DNA of 64,000 nt, taken from positions 1,054,001 to 1,118,000 of the forward strand of contig JAUFSD010000014.1 in NCBI GenBank assembly GCA_033030425.1, in the 5' to 3' direction. Position 1 is the first letter of the stretch. Each line of letters begins with the position of its first letter. Of the stretch, positions 12,801 to 26,200 are shown one piece after another. The notes below the pieces were generated by a model. It had not been told where the DNA came from and searched no databases. It worked only from the letters and a program-made list of their open reading frames with translations. Made by a program: the position numbers and the translations under genes. This DNA is from Verpa conica (taxonomy: Eukaryota > Ascomycota > Pezizomycetes > Pezizales > Morchellaceae).

Positions 12801-15609
12801 GATGTGTGGGCTTCAACTAAGTTTTGATCGACCTGTGAATAAAGAATGTGGAGCTTAACATTTATTTCACTAGGAAGACTTAAGTCACCTATGTGTAATA
12901 GTAAGAGATAGACTATAAGGAAATATCGAAAAGCTTGGAAGAGCAAAGAATAATATGACATGAAACATGTTGAATTCGAAAAACAAAATCTTAATAGCAC
13001 AAAGCTAAGTGCAGCTAAGGATAGCCAATGGCAAGCGGCCTTTACGAATAAAATCCCAGAACATACATACTAAGACACGCAGATACGGGAAATTAGGAGA
13101 TGGAACGGCAGAGAAGGCCCAGAAACACTGAGAACCTGGGAAAAACGTTAAGTAGAAACAGCATGTGCATCCCCTTGCATATAAAAAACAAATCGTGGAG
13201 TAATAATATCGAAAAACAGCTCCAAAAAAATATGAATAAATCACCCTCCCCCCCTAAATTTCCCCGCAATCGATAACCCCCCACACTCGGCGTTTATTCC
13301 CCATTGGACAAAGCGGCTATAATGATGATTCAGCACCCGTCGTCAGGTGCTCCGATAGAAAGTCTATCCATGATAATCCAACTAAATCGTAGTCTTGCAT
13401 TGTGGACATTCCCCTGCTTCCGGTACGAACTCTTTGTGGGGTCCTTCGGGACACTTATCGCCAGTACTACCCTCACCATTGATGATGACCTTGTTGTGCG
13501 CGTGCCTCTCAGGGTTCGTGCAGTTTTTATAGCAGTAGTAACGGGTAATATAGTTGCACATCTCGCTATGTGGGGCCGGTGCTTTTTAGATACCTGGCTC
13601 TATATAAGATACTCTATATGAGGTTAACTGAATCATGAGAACATCTCTAGTTTGGGTAAAATTACCTATAAGGTTATTTATTGAGGTCACGAGACAACCT
13701 TTAGAGACTGAGGTAGGGATAAAGTGATTGATATTAATTGACCAAGAGTTTTTGTATTAAAGTATTGAGCTAGAGACTTGAACTGGGCTTCCGAGATGAT
13801 AGTGAATGTTTTGAGATACTAGTAGACAGAAATCAGAGGAGCTTGTATTTATATATAAAAAAAGCTCTTTCACTAGCTCCAAAGCCGTCATGACGATGCG
13901 AATGCCTCCCCTCCCAACCCATCCGATATGCTCCCGAGACATTCCCCCTCCCTAACTACCGGGGTAATGTAATGAGAAAGTACAAAGTTCTTGTTTGTGC
14001 ACTAACCCTGCTGTTTAGAGTGAGGCCACCAAAAACGAATGAACCCAAGAGTCATGGGTTTTCAGACTCTAAGACCTAAAGTTAGTGGACGGCTCACATT
14101 CCTCTTGGGTATGATTTTTAAGAGGGAAAAAAAAAAAAAAACTTAATGCACATCATCTCACCTCACTTTACCCTTCTTCATCTAGATTCTGATGCTAAGT
14201 GTAGAATGAGCTGAAAGTAAGGATATCTATATGGTCATGGATTTGATTCTAACTTCCATGCCTGAATTCCCTAACACATACAGACGGTACAGACACCGAT
14301 ACCAATCGGAAACGAAAGGACAAAATAGTATCAGTGAAGACCGTATTATAAAAATTGTAAAATTATAAAACAACGGAGTAGTGGAAAAGGAAAAGGAAAA
14401 GCAGGAAAAGAAAGGAAATTATAGCTGCATAGCTAGAGAGAAATAGAAAGAAGAAAAGAAAAAATTCCCTGACTGACGCATAAACCCTCAGCAGTCTGAT
14501 TCGTGATGCGTGCCAGAGAAGCCAAAAAAGCATATGTAAGGCCGTTAGGACGACTGTTGGAATCAACCAAGAATCCAACGATGCAGGGGACTAGACCCAG
14601 TGGGTCGGGGACAAGAGCCCATCAATCAAAAGGCGAGATAATAAATCTTCAGCTACATACATGTAGCTACTCTCAAGTCATTTGGTATGATCCTGGCTGT
14701 TTCCCGTATGTACAAGTCTTTCGGAATAAGCTGAAAGCTATCTAATGCCCATCCATGGAAGGATAAGGAAAAACTGTATAGCGGTCCGAGTCTACACTAA
14801 CCCCATGAGATCTCGGGATTTGGATACATACATGCAGCCTTGCGGCTACCCTAAGGCTTTCATTGAAGGCAGAGTGCATGAAGGGGGGGGATGGATCCGG
14901 GGATCGATTGGGTGACAAACAATAACTGGTTGATGGGAGGGATGCACACTGATGCAAGCCATCATGAGACGAACCAGAGCAAGGACAGAGAACAACGAGT
15001 GAGATGAAGTGAGGGAAGACTAAGACGAGATGAGGAGATATACCGTGTTGGCAGCAGGATACATCCCGTGAGAGTGTAAAGGTAATGGGAGGCTGGGCTG
15101 GGCTGGCTGGGTGGATGGGAAAAAAGGAAGGCGTTGATGCAAGGGGCTGGATCCCACCACCGCAGCCGCTCACGATTCGTCGCAAACCAACCGCCTGAAT
15201 TCTTCAGACTCTAAGAGGCCGGCAGCGGAAAACAAGGAAAACAGACGCAGACAGCAAGAAGAAGAAGAGTGAGGAGACATAAAGCTCCATTCCAGTTCTC
15301 CTCTGCCGCTAGCCTCCTAATATCGGCTCTCTCTCCCGCTGCACTTTATCCATCATAGACCCCCCCGTCGCTTCGCACTCCGTAGACCCGCAGTTTCCCT
15401 TTTGCGACAAGAAATCAGCGCCGGTGCCTCCCATCTTGGCGCAACCTAATCCTCACGACAGCGGACTCGACTGACTGACTGACTGGCTGGCTGACTGACT
15501 GACTGACTGACTGACTTCCTCTCCATCCTAACCTCCAACTTCAACATCCCAACTCCCCCCCCCCTCCCCTCTCCCCACTCAACCCACCGGCTCCCCCGAC
15601 GTCGGCACC
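9855..15609. other. 5.8-kb gene-free region upstream of CHS7
   Basis: I find no supported gene. The reading frames present are short, mostly start at non-ATG codons and show no domain. The longest, about 147 codons on the minus strand (15185-14742), begins at TTG and is proline/serine-rich by chance composition. The last 400 bp or so become pyrimidine-rich and contain the GACT microsatellite and a run of 10 C, consistent with the CHS7 promoter and leader. A poly-A tract of about 15 lies near 14127-14141. One TACATGTA octamer is at 14658. Confidence 0.55.
15464..15516 (+). repeat. GACT/GGCT microsatellite in CHS7 leader region
   Basis: About a dozen tandem four-base units, mostly GACT with a GGCT interruption, end roughly 94 bp upstream of the CHS7 start codon. 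In fungi such a position is usually the promoter or 5' untranslated leader. Length is likely to vary between strains. Confidence 0.85.
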
Positions 15610-16802
15610 ATGTCGTTCGGAAGTTTCCAGTCAATATGCGAAACAGCACCTATACCGCTGTGCTCGCTAGTGGGCCCCTACGGTGGTGCAAAGTCTATCA
15701 CCGGGCCCGGGATCGAGGCGCTATGTTACTCCCGGAGCATTGAATGGGCAAATACAATGATCTTTCAAGCTGCAAACGATTTCGTACATATCCTTTCGCT
15801 GGTCATGTGCTCAATAATGGTCTTGCATGTCCGGTCAAAGTTCACAGCTGTTGGTGAGTATCCTCAACTCTTTCTTCCCCCCTCCCCCTATTCCTCGGCC
15901 TCGCAAGCTCTTTCCCACATGTCCGGGGTGCTAATAGCCTAAATTAGGCCGAAAGGAAATCACAACGTTTTTCTACCTTTTTATGCTCCTCACCGTCATC
16001 TCGCTATGTCTTGACTCGGGTGTCGTCCCCATCGGTTCCGCGCCATACGCCTACTTTGTCGCTGTTCAGGCCGGATTGTCATCCGCTCTGTGCACCTGCC
16101 TCCTCATCAATGGTTTCATCGGATTTCAGGTGTATGAAGATGGTACTGCCCTATCTGTGTGGCTACTGCGACTATGCTCCCTGGTCATGTTCATTGTGAC
16201 TGGAGCTGTTGCAATCTGTACCTTCCAATCATGGGCCGGATTGACACCAGCCAACACGACAGCTCTTTTCATCCTGCTGTACGTGGTCAACGCCCTGTTT
16301 CTGTTTGTCTACGTTGCTTGCCAAGTCATATTGGTTGTCGGAACACTTGGAGATAGATGGCCGATGGGTGACATCACATTCGGTGTCTTCTTTTTCGTGG
16401 TTGGCCAAGTTATGCTATACGTTTTCAGCCGCAAGATCTGTGATGAGGTTTCTCACTACCTCGACGGATTATTCTTCGCCTCGATCTGCAATTTGCTCGG
16501 TGTCATGATGGTTTACAAGGTAACCTATTTTCCCCCTCCATTTTCAAGTTATTGTTTTTCTCGCTTGACCGATCACTGACTCTTGAAAATAGTATTGGGA
16601 TTCCATCACCAAAGAAGATCTCGAATTTAGCGTTGGAACAAAAACGAATGTATGGGAAGTGAAGGAGCTGCTACCGGAAGAGGATCGACGGGGGACGATC
16701 TATGAGCACCAGGGCAATCAGAGCGAATATGCGCCTAGCACATATCATAGTAATGGTAATCGGATGAGCCAAGGATATGGTGGTTTTGCGGATCGCTATT
16801 AG
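15610..16802 (+). CDS. CHS7: Chitin synthase export chaperone Chs7
   Basis: Three exons: 15610-15853, 15948-16519 and 16593-16802; 341 residues. The N terminus [20 protein letters not shown] and the charged C-terminal tail after [12 protein letters not shown] are typical of Chs7. About seven hydrophobic segments follow one another from residue 50 to 270, for example [49 protein letters not shown] and [18 protein letters not shown]. In yeast, Chs7 is an ER membrane protein needed for folding and ER exit of chitin synthase III (Chs3); Neurospora csc-1 is the counterpart. Family length is about 310-350 residues, so this is full length. The two introns (94 and 73 bp) have canonical ends. The start is the first ATG and gives the family N terminus. 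Confidence 0.95.
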
Positions 16803-19127
16803 CGGCAATAAATAGACGATTAAGGCGACCGACAACATCATGTACGACAACTTCACCTACGCATAGACGATACCTCCAGTTCTATACAAAGTCTGTAATA
16901 TGATTATTTAAAGGGCAGGGCAACAAAATCAAAAAAGAAGTTGTAATATATTCAAGGATGAGGGGATGTAGCACAATAGGCTATCTCTCCTTTGGGTTGG
17001 GGGGGAAGGGGTTCTGGGTATTTCTTTTTGGCTTTCTTTTGCTTTTTCCATCCTACATTCCCGTCCTGGAGTTTTATGAGAATTAGCGTTTTCTGGTTTG
17101 CATCAATTTTTTGCCGTTTCTAGCTTATGATATCTCTATACCACTCTCTATTGATTGTGGTTTTTCTTCTGCTGCCTGCCTGGAACCAAAGCCTTTATTT
17201 CTTTCCCTTGAGTGGTGATGCAAATAGGATGTCTCAGATGCGATGCGATTTGTATGAAACAAAAGAGCGAAAATTACTTATATTCTTGTGGTGCAGAGTG
17301 GGGGATCATATTCTCTATTGTCTTATTTTTATTGTATTTGACCTTTCTCTTATCAACTGGATTTAAAGGACTTTCTTAAGTTCTATCATTGCATCATTAC
17401 ACATGGTGGATCAGGCAGTTAGGGATGACCATCGTTTTTTCTTTTTATAATTTGGCGGGAGTGATTTTTTTTTTTTTTTTTGCATATTACCAGTGCAAAC
17501 CTATAATGTATTCCATTGTATAGCATAATCTCAGAGATATTCATCTACATAGCATGACGGACTGTTTTAGAGTGAATTTCAGATAGTTCAGATTCAATTA
17601 TCATTATTGCAGGAAGTTTGGTTTGCCAAGAAAGTATAATAGTAATCCCAGTCCTTCACCATCTACTCAGATAAACCCACCAATGATATGCCAAAGGTTT
17701 GTTTTGGGGAAAGCGAGGCGGAAAGCGAGAACGCAAGAAGATACGAAAACCTTGTACGCAGGATTCCCACGTCACCACTAGAGTGTCAAGCAATACAACG
17801 CTTTGATATAGGCGGGATGTTCCGTTTTAATTATTTGTTTGTGCGCAATTTCCCCGCTTGGTCCACTCTTAGGTCATGATGTCTCACTCGGGCGTACATT
17901 AGCTCAAATGTCAAATTCGCACATGTCTTAGAGTACGTATTAGTGAGATTACAAGCGTACATGCATAATATTCTATGTCTCTAGTCTACCCTTTTATGAA
18001 TTCTGAGGCGTAGGAATCTCTTTTTTTTTTTTTTCAAAGATGGTTACTTGATTACCGATTTGGCCCTGAAGTGATGGGGTTTGTGTTGGTTTTTTTTCTC
18101 GCATAATCTTGGCTTCACTATACGTACATGTACGGCCCCATTGCATTCTTAGCTTAGATGTTGGCAGGGCGCTTCTCTTTGCCGAGAAAACTGGGATTTT
18201 CTAGTCTCTTTCAGATATGCTGGTCAGCATCTATTCTTGCCTGCTCCCCTAAGTCTTCTCTATGTTGGATATAGGCTCTTTACAAGGTGGTCCCATAGTG
18301 ATTATTGTTAGCTTTAGGATGAGTCGTTCCTCTGTTTTAGGAGTCTGTGTTTGTTATATACGAGTACTTTTAATAAAGAACTACTCTAGTTAGGTATTGG
18401 AGAATATTCTTATACCGATTTTTACAGCTTGAGGGGTTTTTTGTAGGGATTGACCAGAGTATTTTTAGGTCTCTAGACGGACCGGCTGATGTAGTTGGGG
18501 CAGCTCCATGGGAGCTAGGAGATGGCGGCAGAAGATTCCATAAATCGTTTTAGGCTAACATTGCTATACTCTTTTTTGCCTCAAGTGCTAATCTTACGTG
18601 TTTGTTTATTCGAGTGATGGTTCTCAGAATTGTAATACGTGTACTTTCTAAATCATCAGATGATATATGATTCTTAGGTCTTATTAAAGCCGTTTTCAAT
18701 AACACCTATAGTCACTAGAGTATTAAATATATATATAAATTCATAGTATTACTAGCTAGTTAGATGTATTTACATAGACTAAATAGAGTAGTCTATAACT
18801 ACATGTAGGAAGCAGCCTTGCTGTCAATGCGTTCCAAGATTTTGTCAAAGAGCATATAGTTAGGTAAAGCCGAGAGAATTAAGACATGTGCGTAAACGGT
18901 ATCTAAGTCAAACATACCCACTAGATCCTATATGACTCTATTCTCCACCTTGAATTCCAGCAGGAGTATACTAGTCAGAATCTAGGTCCGAAACCAACTA
19001 CCGGGGGGGTACTCATTACGTAGCCACTCAAAAACACCAACCGATCTCATCACGCCCGAAACCTCCACCCCAGCTCAGCTCCCCCAAATCAACAGATCTC
19101 ACGGCAACGAATAGATACGTAGGACAC
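16803..19127. other. Gene-free interval between CHS7 and VRP1
   Basis: 2.3 kb without a supported gene. The part just after 16803 is the likely CHS7 3' flank. Poly-T runs of about 17 at 17465-17481 and about 15 near 18020-18034, and TACATGTA octamers at 18125 and 18800, are the visible structure. Short open frames such as 17127-17366 look like chance in T-rich sequence. Confidence 0.55.
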
Positions 19128-20537
19128 ATGATGCCTACTCAACCTCCATCTCCACCTCCACTACCCCCACCTCTTCTAGCTTTCGGTAATGGTCCTTCTC
19201 CACCACCTCCTCCTCCGCTGCCACGCATTCTAGGTGGAGGTCCCCTAGCAAGCCCACTTCAAGATTCTACTACAGATTGTGTAACTATTCTTGTCTATTA
19301 CACTTATCTGCTGCTAATAGGTGTCTCCAATCCAGGGTACACTGAACAACGATATTACAAAAGGAATCAAGCTCCGTAAAGCTGTCACTCATGACCGCAG
19401 TGCTCCTACAGTTGATGGCAATGTCAGCGGGAGTACCAGCTGTTTCCTAGAGGGGAAATCGAAAATTCATTCATTCCCTAGAGCAGTTTCTTCTAGGATC
19501 AAGAGTGCGGGTGATATTTCTGGGAATGATCCCTCGAGTAGAGGGGAAGTACCTCCGGCAGCACCCCAACTAGCTGGTCTATTTGCTGGAGGGATACCAA
19601 AATTGAGAAGCAGGGGTGGCGTGGATACTGGAGGTACGTTTTGCTGTTAATTGGGGTTATTTTCCTATCACTTGGTTTCCCGGCCAGAAGAGTATTTTTT
19701 AAAAAAATTCCGAGTGATAGATAGTGTTCTGACTATTTCCGTTAGAAATTTACATTTTGTGTCTAATTAAGTATATGATGCTAACTTTTAACGAAATTAC
19801 TAGCATCTAGATCTTCATGTTATATATCACCCTCTAACTCCTCTGATACTCGGACACTCTCCACAAACCCACTGGTTTCCCGTATATCTACCCCTCACCC
19901 TACCATCCCCTACACTTCAATCTCCTCCCCTTCTGTCGGAAAGTTGGCACCTCCAGTACTAGGAAATCGCCCTACCTCTACTATTCCTTTATATACTACC
20001 GAGACGTCACTACCGCCTTCATCATCAGCCTCCTCACTAGTATCTACTAGACAGTCACTACGAAAAACATCAGCCCCATTCCCAAGAGCTAAATCACATT
20101 CTCCACCACTAAAAGAAGCACCTTTGATTCCGCGCACAAAACGCCCCCCACCTCCACCCCCACCCCAGCAGCCCTTAGTTAGAAAAAAGAACCTATTTAT
20201 GAATCCTGCTCTTGTTGCCGCACTTAAAGCAACTGGTAATCCAACTACTAAATATCTAGCTGGTACTTCACAAAAATTACCTCTAGTACCTTCTTTAAGG
20301 CCTCCCTCAGCACCAAGTAGTCCGTCAGTCAATAACTATAAAGACCCAAGAAGCTTTACATTAGAAGTAGTAGGGAAGCGGAACGCCAGCGGGAGGGTTG
20401 TGGTAGATGATAGCAGGTGGAAGTTCAAGCTGGAGGAAGATTTACCAGAACCGAGGGTATGGCGTGGGGATAGGAAGGTTTATAGAAGTGGTGGCGTAGG
20501 GAGTACAGTCCCATTAAATTTAAAGTTATTAAATTAA
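19128..20537 (+). CDS. VRP1: Verprolin/WIP-type WH2 actin-patch protein
   Basis: Three exons: 19128-19280, 19336-19633 and 19804-20537; 394 residues. The N terminus is polyproline (PPSPPPLPPPL, PSPPPPPPLP). Exon 2 opens with a WH2 motif (LNNDITKGIKLRKAVTHDRS), the actin-monomer binding element of verprolins. The middle is Ser/Pro/Thr-rich with more proline runs (RPPPPPPPQQP), and the C terminus has the conserved verprolin end: DSRWKFKLEEDLPEPRVW, a GDRKVYRSGG block and VPLNLKLLN. Yeast Vrp1 binds actin and the WASP homologue Las17 to drive endocytic actin patches. Intron 1 could end at 19320 (40 bp) or 19335 (55 bp); I chose 19335 because the CTAAT branch-like site at 19315-19319 then sits a normal distance upstream. 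The alternative adds five residues without changing frame. Confidence 0.87.
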
Positions 20538-23164
20538 ATAATAGCTCTTGGGTTGGGTTTTCTACTGTATTATCGACAGAGCGAGCGGTCTCATTGTTTT
20601 TGTTTCTATCTCTGATGCAAAGCTGATTGAGATGTGATCGGGTTACCCCACTGAAACCCTGTTTTATGAGAGATCACTCAAGTGTGTAAATATCAAAAAA
20701 TAAACAGAATTACTACATAATTACTAGATTTACGTTTCTACCCAAATATATTACCTATAAAATGTATATTAGAATAAAGCCGCTGGAGTGGGTGTTATAG
20801 CTACCAGAATCCAGATAGTCCTAGGTGCCATAGTGGTATTATTGTAAAAATACATGTCTTTGACCATATACTGGGCTAGCCAGCTATACGGTGGTCATGA
20901 AAGACAAATGATGGTTCAGGAGTATTGGGGCATGCCTTGGACTACTCTTTACTAGGTACATTACAACTGCTACACATACCCAATAGACAACCTATATCCG
21001 CCATTTATCTTATCTATCTATACCTATCTCAGTTTAACCCTTAAGCTTCACAGGGATCTAATAACGTATCTAATAAAGTAAAACCAATTACGGTAAAAGA
21101 ATCAGCAAAAGGTATAAATCAAACAAAGAAGAGAAAGAAAATAAAGAAAATAAAGAAAAGACTCAGCAAGCTAGAGTGATATTCCATGACCCATATTATA
21201 TCTTGAGATGTGATCCTAAAAACTGATAGACCTATATTATACTTTACCTATAATAAGTACCACATTAATACAGGCAATATTCTTATACCCTACGCTATGA
21301 GAGCAAAATATCGAAAGTTATTTGTTTCGTCATATATTCTCACTCGTTTGACCCTTCGTACTCTCTTATTAGCTATGCTATACTAACAATCTATTAGATA
21401 ATAAAATACTAGTAAAATTGCCAGAAGCCAATCCCTTAGAATAATATCTTCGAGCCTTGATGCTTATATAACCTTAAATTTTAGTAACTAAAGTAGTTAT
21501 AGTACACGTACATACGTACGTCACTGTATTAATTAACTAAATACATACATGTAGCCTACCGTACCACCTTGCGATTAAAAGACCAACCAAAAACTTATTG
21601 ATTTTTCTGTTATACGTTACTCTCTAAAAAGCTCCGAGGAACTACCTGATATTTAGTCCATGTACTTATGATTAATTCATTCATTCATACCTAACATTTA
21701 GTGATCTACATGGGTCATGACACTGATCATATGCCCCACTCTGGACCCATTCGATCTTAAAGCTTTATTAGTCCATGTAAGATCGATCCTATCACTGAGA
21801 TAAAGTTTTTACTTTGAATCTCGGGTAACACAACTCAACACTCATATATTTACTAGCTTCAACCACGAGTATGTAAAACACCCTTAATTAAATAAATCAA
21901 TATCTTATATTAAGTCTAGTGTAAAGTACCATGACTATATCTGTACCCATCCGTCTTTGCCAAGAATATTCACGTAAGACGAACGAGCAGAAGTCCCTTA
22001 TAATGACGATCTAAAGCCAGCTGGCCCGTCGGTGTTTCGAGGGTAAATGACACTATAATAGTATGCTAATATCATGATTTCGTTGATGGTGGGTGGCCTC
22101 GCCCACTCTAGCAGGGCATAAGTCCTTCTAATCGGCAGCCCCAAAAAGCGCGAGATAGTGAGCACGCATAGATGTACTTTATCGAAGTTGCAACAACCTT
22201 GATCATCACGACTACATGTGGTTGCCACAGAACCAAGTTATGATATCACTTATCTAACCTTGAGAACACCACTTTACGATCCAGAAACTCCGTACGAGCA
22301 CTTCTAAAACTCTGATCTTCTTCCGCCCCCTCCCTAGCTTGATAAACCCCACAAGATAAACTTACTCTGGAGCGCGCAGCAATGCCTTCCGGGGCGCTAC
22401 CAGTTGACCAACATCCAGTGCTGATCTGCAAATGGGGATACTTGAACCGGCGCCTACAAGCCGGTCCAATCACCGTTTGTTATCTCTACTGAGTTCTTAT
22501 CAGATCATTAATCTGAGTGAGGGGTTGATCTAGGATTACTTAGGAACACTTTTCCCGAAAGAAAAAAAAAATGAAACTGACGTCGGTAGTTACAAAGTCC
22601 CCTGCTCAAAACGAACGGTTCGACTAGCGTGTCTCCTGGTCGGAAATATACATGCGTCGCAACGCAGCCTGAGCCCTACCCCCCCCTTTGCAAATTTCTG
22701 AAGATGATTGTCTCTTCCTTAAATCTCTAGGAGAATATGGCTATTAACCAATCGTGATTTTGCTTCATGCTGAGACAACCGAGTTTGATCATAATTTCCT
22801 TAAGTACTTTTGTCTTGGCCAGGTATGGCACCCATACTTTGAGTCCGTCCATTGGTAGCAACTACATGTACATTTATTAGCTCTTGAAGATTTCTTTCAC
22901 TAGAGAATACTTACGCGAGTGATCTTACATGAGAATGGACAATGAGCTACACCAGACATTTCACATATATACGTATACTTTCGAAACACAACACAAAAAG
23001 TTACATTACAGTAGATTCTTGCCTTGAACATAGCCAAACCCCCAAGCTTTGCGCATATCTACATATCAGGTTTTTATCCTAGGGCCCCAACATTCGAAAA
23101 TAATATAAGTACCACCAAAAATCACCCTTCTCTTTATTTTTAGTGGCAACCGACTTACTTTAGG

Positions 23165-23225
23165 GCTTCTATTTCTCCTTTTTTTTTTTTGTTTAATTCA
23201 TTAATTACATGCTTCTATTTCTCCT
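23165..23225. repeat. 15-bp direct duplication flanking a 31-bp insert
   Basis: GCTTCTATTTCTCCT occurs at 23165-23179 and again exactly at 23211-23225. The 31 bases between start with a T run and end with TTTAATTCATTAATTACAT. An exact 15-bp duplication around a small insert resembles a target-site duplication left by a truncated retroposed fragment (poly-A tail on the minus strand) or a repair-generated filler. Confidence 0.7.
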
Positions 23226-26200
23226 AATTTCCTGGTTAAAATGTAGCAGTGCCAAGCGATTTACAAACACAGTCAATAGCCCAAAAATAGCAGTAGAAAA
23301 TTACTGCGATGAATGATGACTGCAATAAGGTGAGAAATAAAAATGGATATTGAATATACCCACAGAAGGCCGATGAAAAATAGATATTTTTTTGGCAGAC
23401 TAGATGTGCTGCCTGAATAACTAAAGCCTATGTTACTCCTCTAAAGAAGTCGCCTAGCTAGGTTAACTTTTATCGATAATTCAGAGGTGACCACTACCCA
23501 AAAGACTAAGCTCTGTACCTCAGGACCGACAAAATAGATGCTATTGGGTCGTTATACTACATTTCAGCTATGGCTACTTTGTATCTTAGTATTATTCCCA
23601 GCAAGAACAAAAATACAGTAGTAACCTCATATACTCCCAAGAATCTTAATAGCGCACGGGCAAATATTATATACACTCTGCTGAACCTTGTTTACGTGGT
23701 TCCAGGTAGCAGTTTACCACTTCGGCATTTGTTTTGAAAATTTTAGCCCTAGTTTGAGGACACATACTCGTATCGAAATCTTCAATTTATGCACGCACAG
23801 TAAAAACTCTAAGAATAACAGGCAGCAGTAGACAGGCTTAATGCACCTAGATCAAGCTCAGAAATTAACCCCGCCATATAGTTACATACAAATTCTCTAG
23901 CACTCTAGCTCCCGGTTTCTAGACCAACAAATAATAACTATATTTCGTTCACAAATTACAACCTAGATTGCTGAAAAACATGCTATCTCCCATTTTCACG
24001 GTTACCGCCCCCGCATCCTCCTGATAGTTAATCCAGCATTCGAATATAAACCCCTTACTCCGGGAAGCAGTGACCCGAGCTAAGAGAATAGAACATCTAT
24101 GGGAGAAATTATAGAAAATCCAGGAGTCAGTCGTTGACTCTATCGGACCATAATTCACGATCACCTCGACTTCCTTGGCGCCCATATATACCCGCACAAA
24201 CCACCCAGATACCCAGATATAAGAATTCTTCGGTTTAGCAATAGGTCTAATTATTTAAATAATAATAAATAAGACCACCGAGTTTTTTTCTTTCATTTTC
24301 CTTATTATAATATGAAGTCGAAAATATACAGCCTTGTGGGCTCCACCATGCCACAGCAGCACATACATATAAAGTCCAAAGACGGGAGCAGGAGGGAGCG
24401 ATTTTTGGGGAGTTTAATTCATGAAAAGCGCTTGTGTTGTGCTCACAAAGGATCTCCAGATATTCAACACTAGTCAAAATGCCAAGACACATAACTTCTT
24501 CAGCTTCAATAGCCATCATTTCCCCTCAAAGATCCTTTGATACTAGGGTTCTATATCTCCTGAGATATGACTAGTTACTTAGGTTCAGGTACCATAGACA
24601 AGAATATTCCTAGCGGGAGGCCTCTAGGGGAACTTTGATAGACAAGCAGTATTAGACGGTTGATTTGTGTCTAGCCTGAGAATTTACTTCAGAGGTTATC
24701 AGCCTTGAACCATGGTACTTATATTCTCATACCCAATGAGTTCATTAACGTTTGTATGGACACCGGGAACTCGAATTGTCAATGTCTCCAAGTTCACTAT
24801 TCATCTCTTCCACGCCTGTCTTAATCTTCACCTCCCTGTTCTCTGTTTAGTAAATCCTAGCACACTTACAAGGGTCTCGTTGACTTTAGTAGAGTGATAT
24901 TATCTATCCCACTATCTCAAAATTTTCATAGCTCCTTGTAATAGCGGTTCAGGTAAAGTATTGGGTGACTACCTCTATAAACATATAAAGAACAGACATA
25001 AGTAAGAAATTCTCTCCTTGAACAAGTCAGTAATATACAGAAAATCTTACCTTAGGTCAAGCGAAGGCCGCCCAAGCCGCCGAGTTATGGCGTCATGAGT
25101 AAACATTTCCAATAAAGCTAGGGTACGCTTAAAAGCGGACATAGAGAGCTACATCAAAAAATAGATAAGTCACGTGAAACCAATTAGGCACCTACTCGTG
25201 TACTCCTCCACCACAACATATAATACAAATACTCTAAGAGCCTAAATCACAAGGACATTTTATATTCGGTGCTTTCAAAGCACAATTCTAGCCCGCAGAG
25301 TAATGATCCCGCGGCGCGCTTAGAAAGGTAGTTGTTTCTAGGCATATCTTCCGAAGGCAGCAGCAGGTGGAGCATAAGCGTGGATAAACTTTATCATAAA
25401 TAGTGCCCTATGCAAGTTCTAGGGAGCAGATGCGTCTTGAAACGGTAGCAGATACGGCCGCCCATTCCCGTGCTTTATTCCTGACGTTATTTATCTTATG
25501 CAAATTCTGAGTCTTATATCGGGTAGATCGTCATCTTCGCACTAAAAATATATCCTGCTGCATTAAACATGAGGTGAAGCATTGAGCTGGGTATTTATAT
25601 TTGGCTCTTTCGAAAAGTGCCCCTTAGTCAGCAACACACCCAATAGTTGATCTTCTAGCTGATGTGTTGTGCTGACGAAGCATAGCGGGTATCATAACCC
25701 TTCCCTTAACATCCTCTCAACATCAACTCTAAATCAGAAACGCAAAAATTGGTATCTACATGACTTTTACCCTCGTTAACTACTACTCCTAGAAACCATA
25801 CCTTTGAATAACCTTAAATGTATTTACAAAACATTCGCTACTATAGCTAGATGATTACAACTAATATATACAAAGGGAGACTTCCAAAAATTTTAATCTC
25901 CACCTTAACTAACCCCAACTATATCTTTGCAAGATAAAACCCATAGCATTACTAAAATAATTAAATCTACTACTGAAAAGAAAAGAATATCGCATATTCA
26001 TCTCGCTCGCTAACTGCTACTTTCAATGAGCATGGCTCGACTGCCCCGGACCTATGTACATAATCCTCGGCCCCGGGTTTCTCCAGGCACAAGCAACAAT
26101 GAGACAAATCAGAGATTCCTCACATTATCGCACCCTGGGTATTAACTTCTTAAAAAAATATAGAAATTAAAATCTATGATAAGCCAAGCTACCACCACTA

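Noticed and set aside
13304..13621. 105-codon plus-strand frame with hydrophobic stretches
   Set aside because: It starts at TTG, has no recognisable domain and no supporting neighbour exon; the length is within chance for six frames over 5.8 kb.
14742..15185. 147-codon open frame on the minus strand upstream of CHS7
   Set aside because: It begins at TTG, has no ATG near the start, shows chance Pro/Ser composition and no domain, and covers the presumed CHS7 promoter.
19281..19320. 40-bp version of VRP1 intron 1
   Set aside because: It would be shorter than any other intron here and would put the CTAAT branch-like site directly against the acceptor; the 55-bp version fits better and keeps frame.
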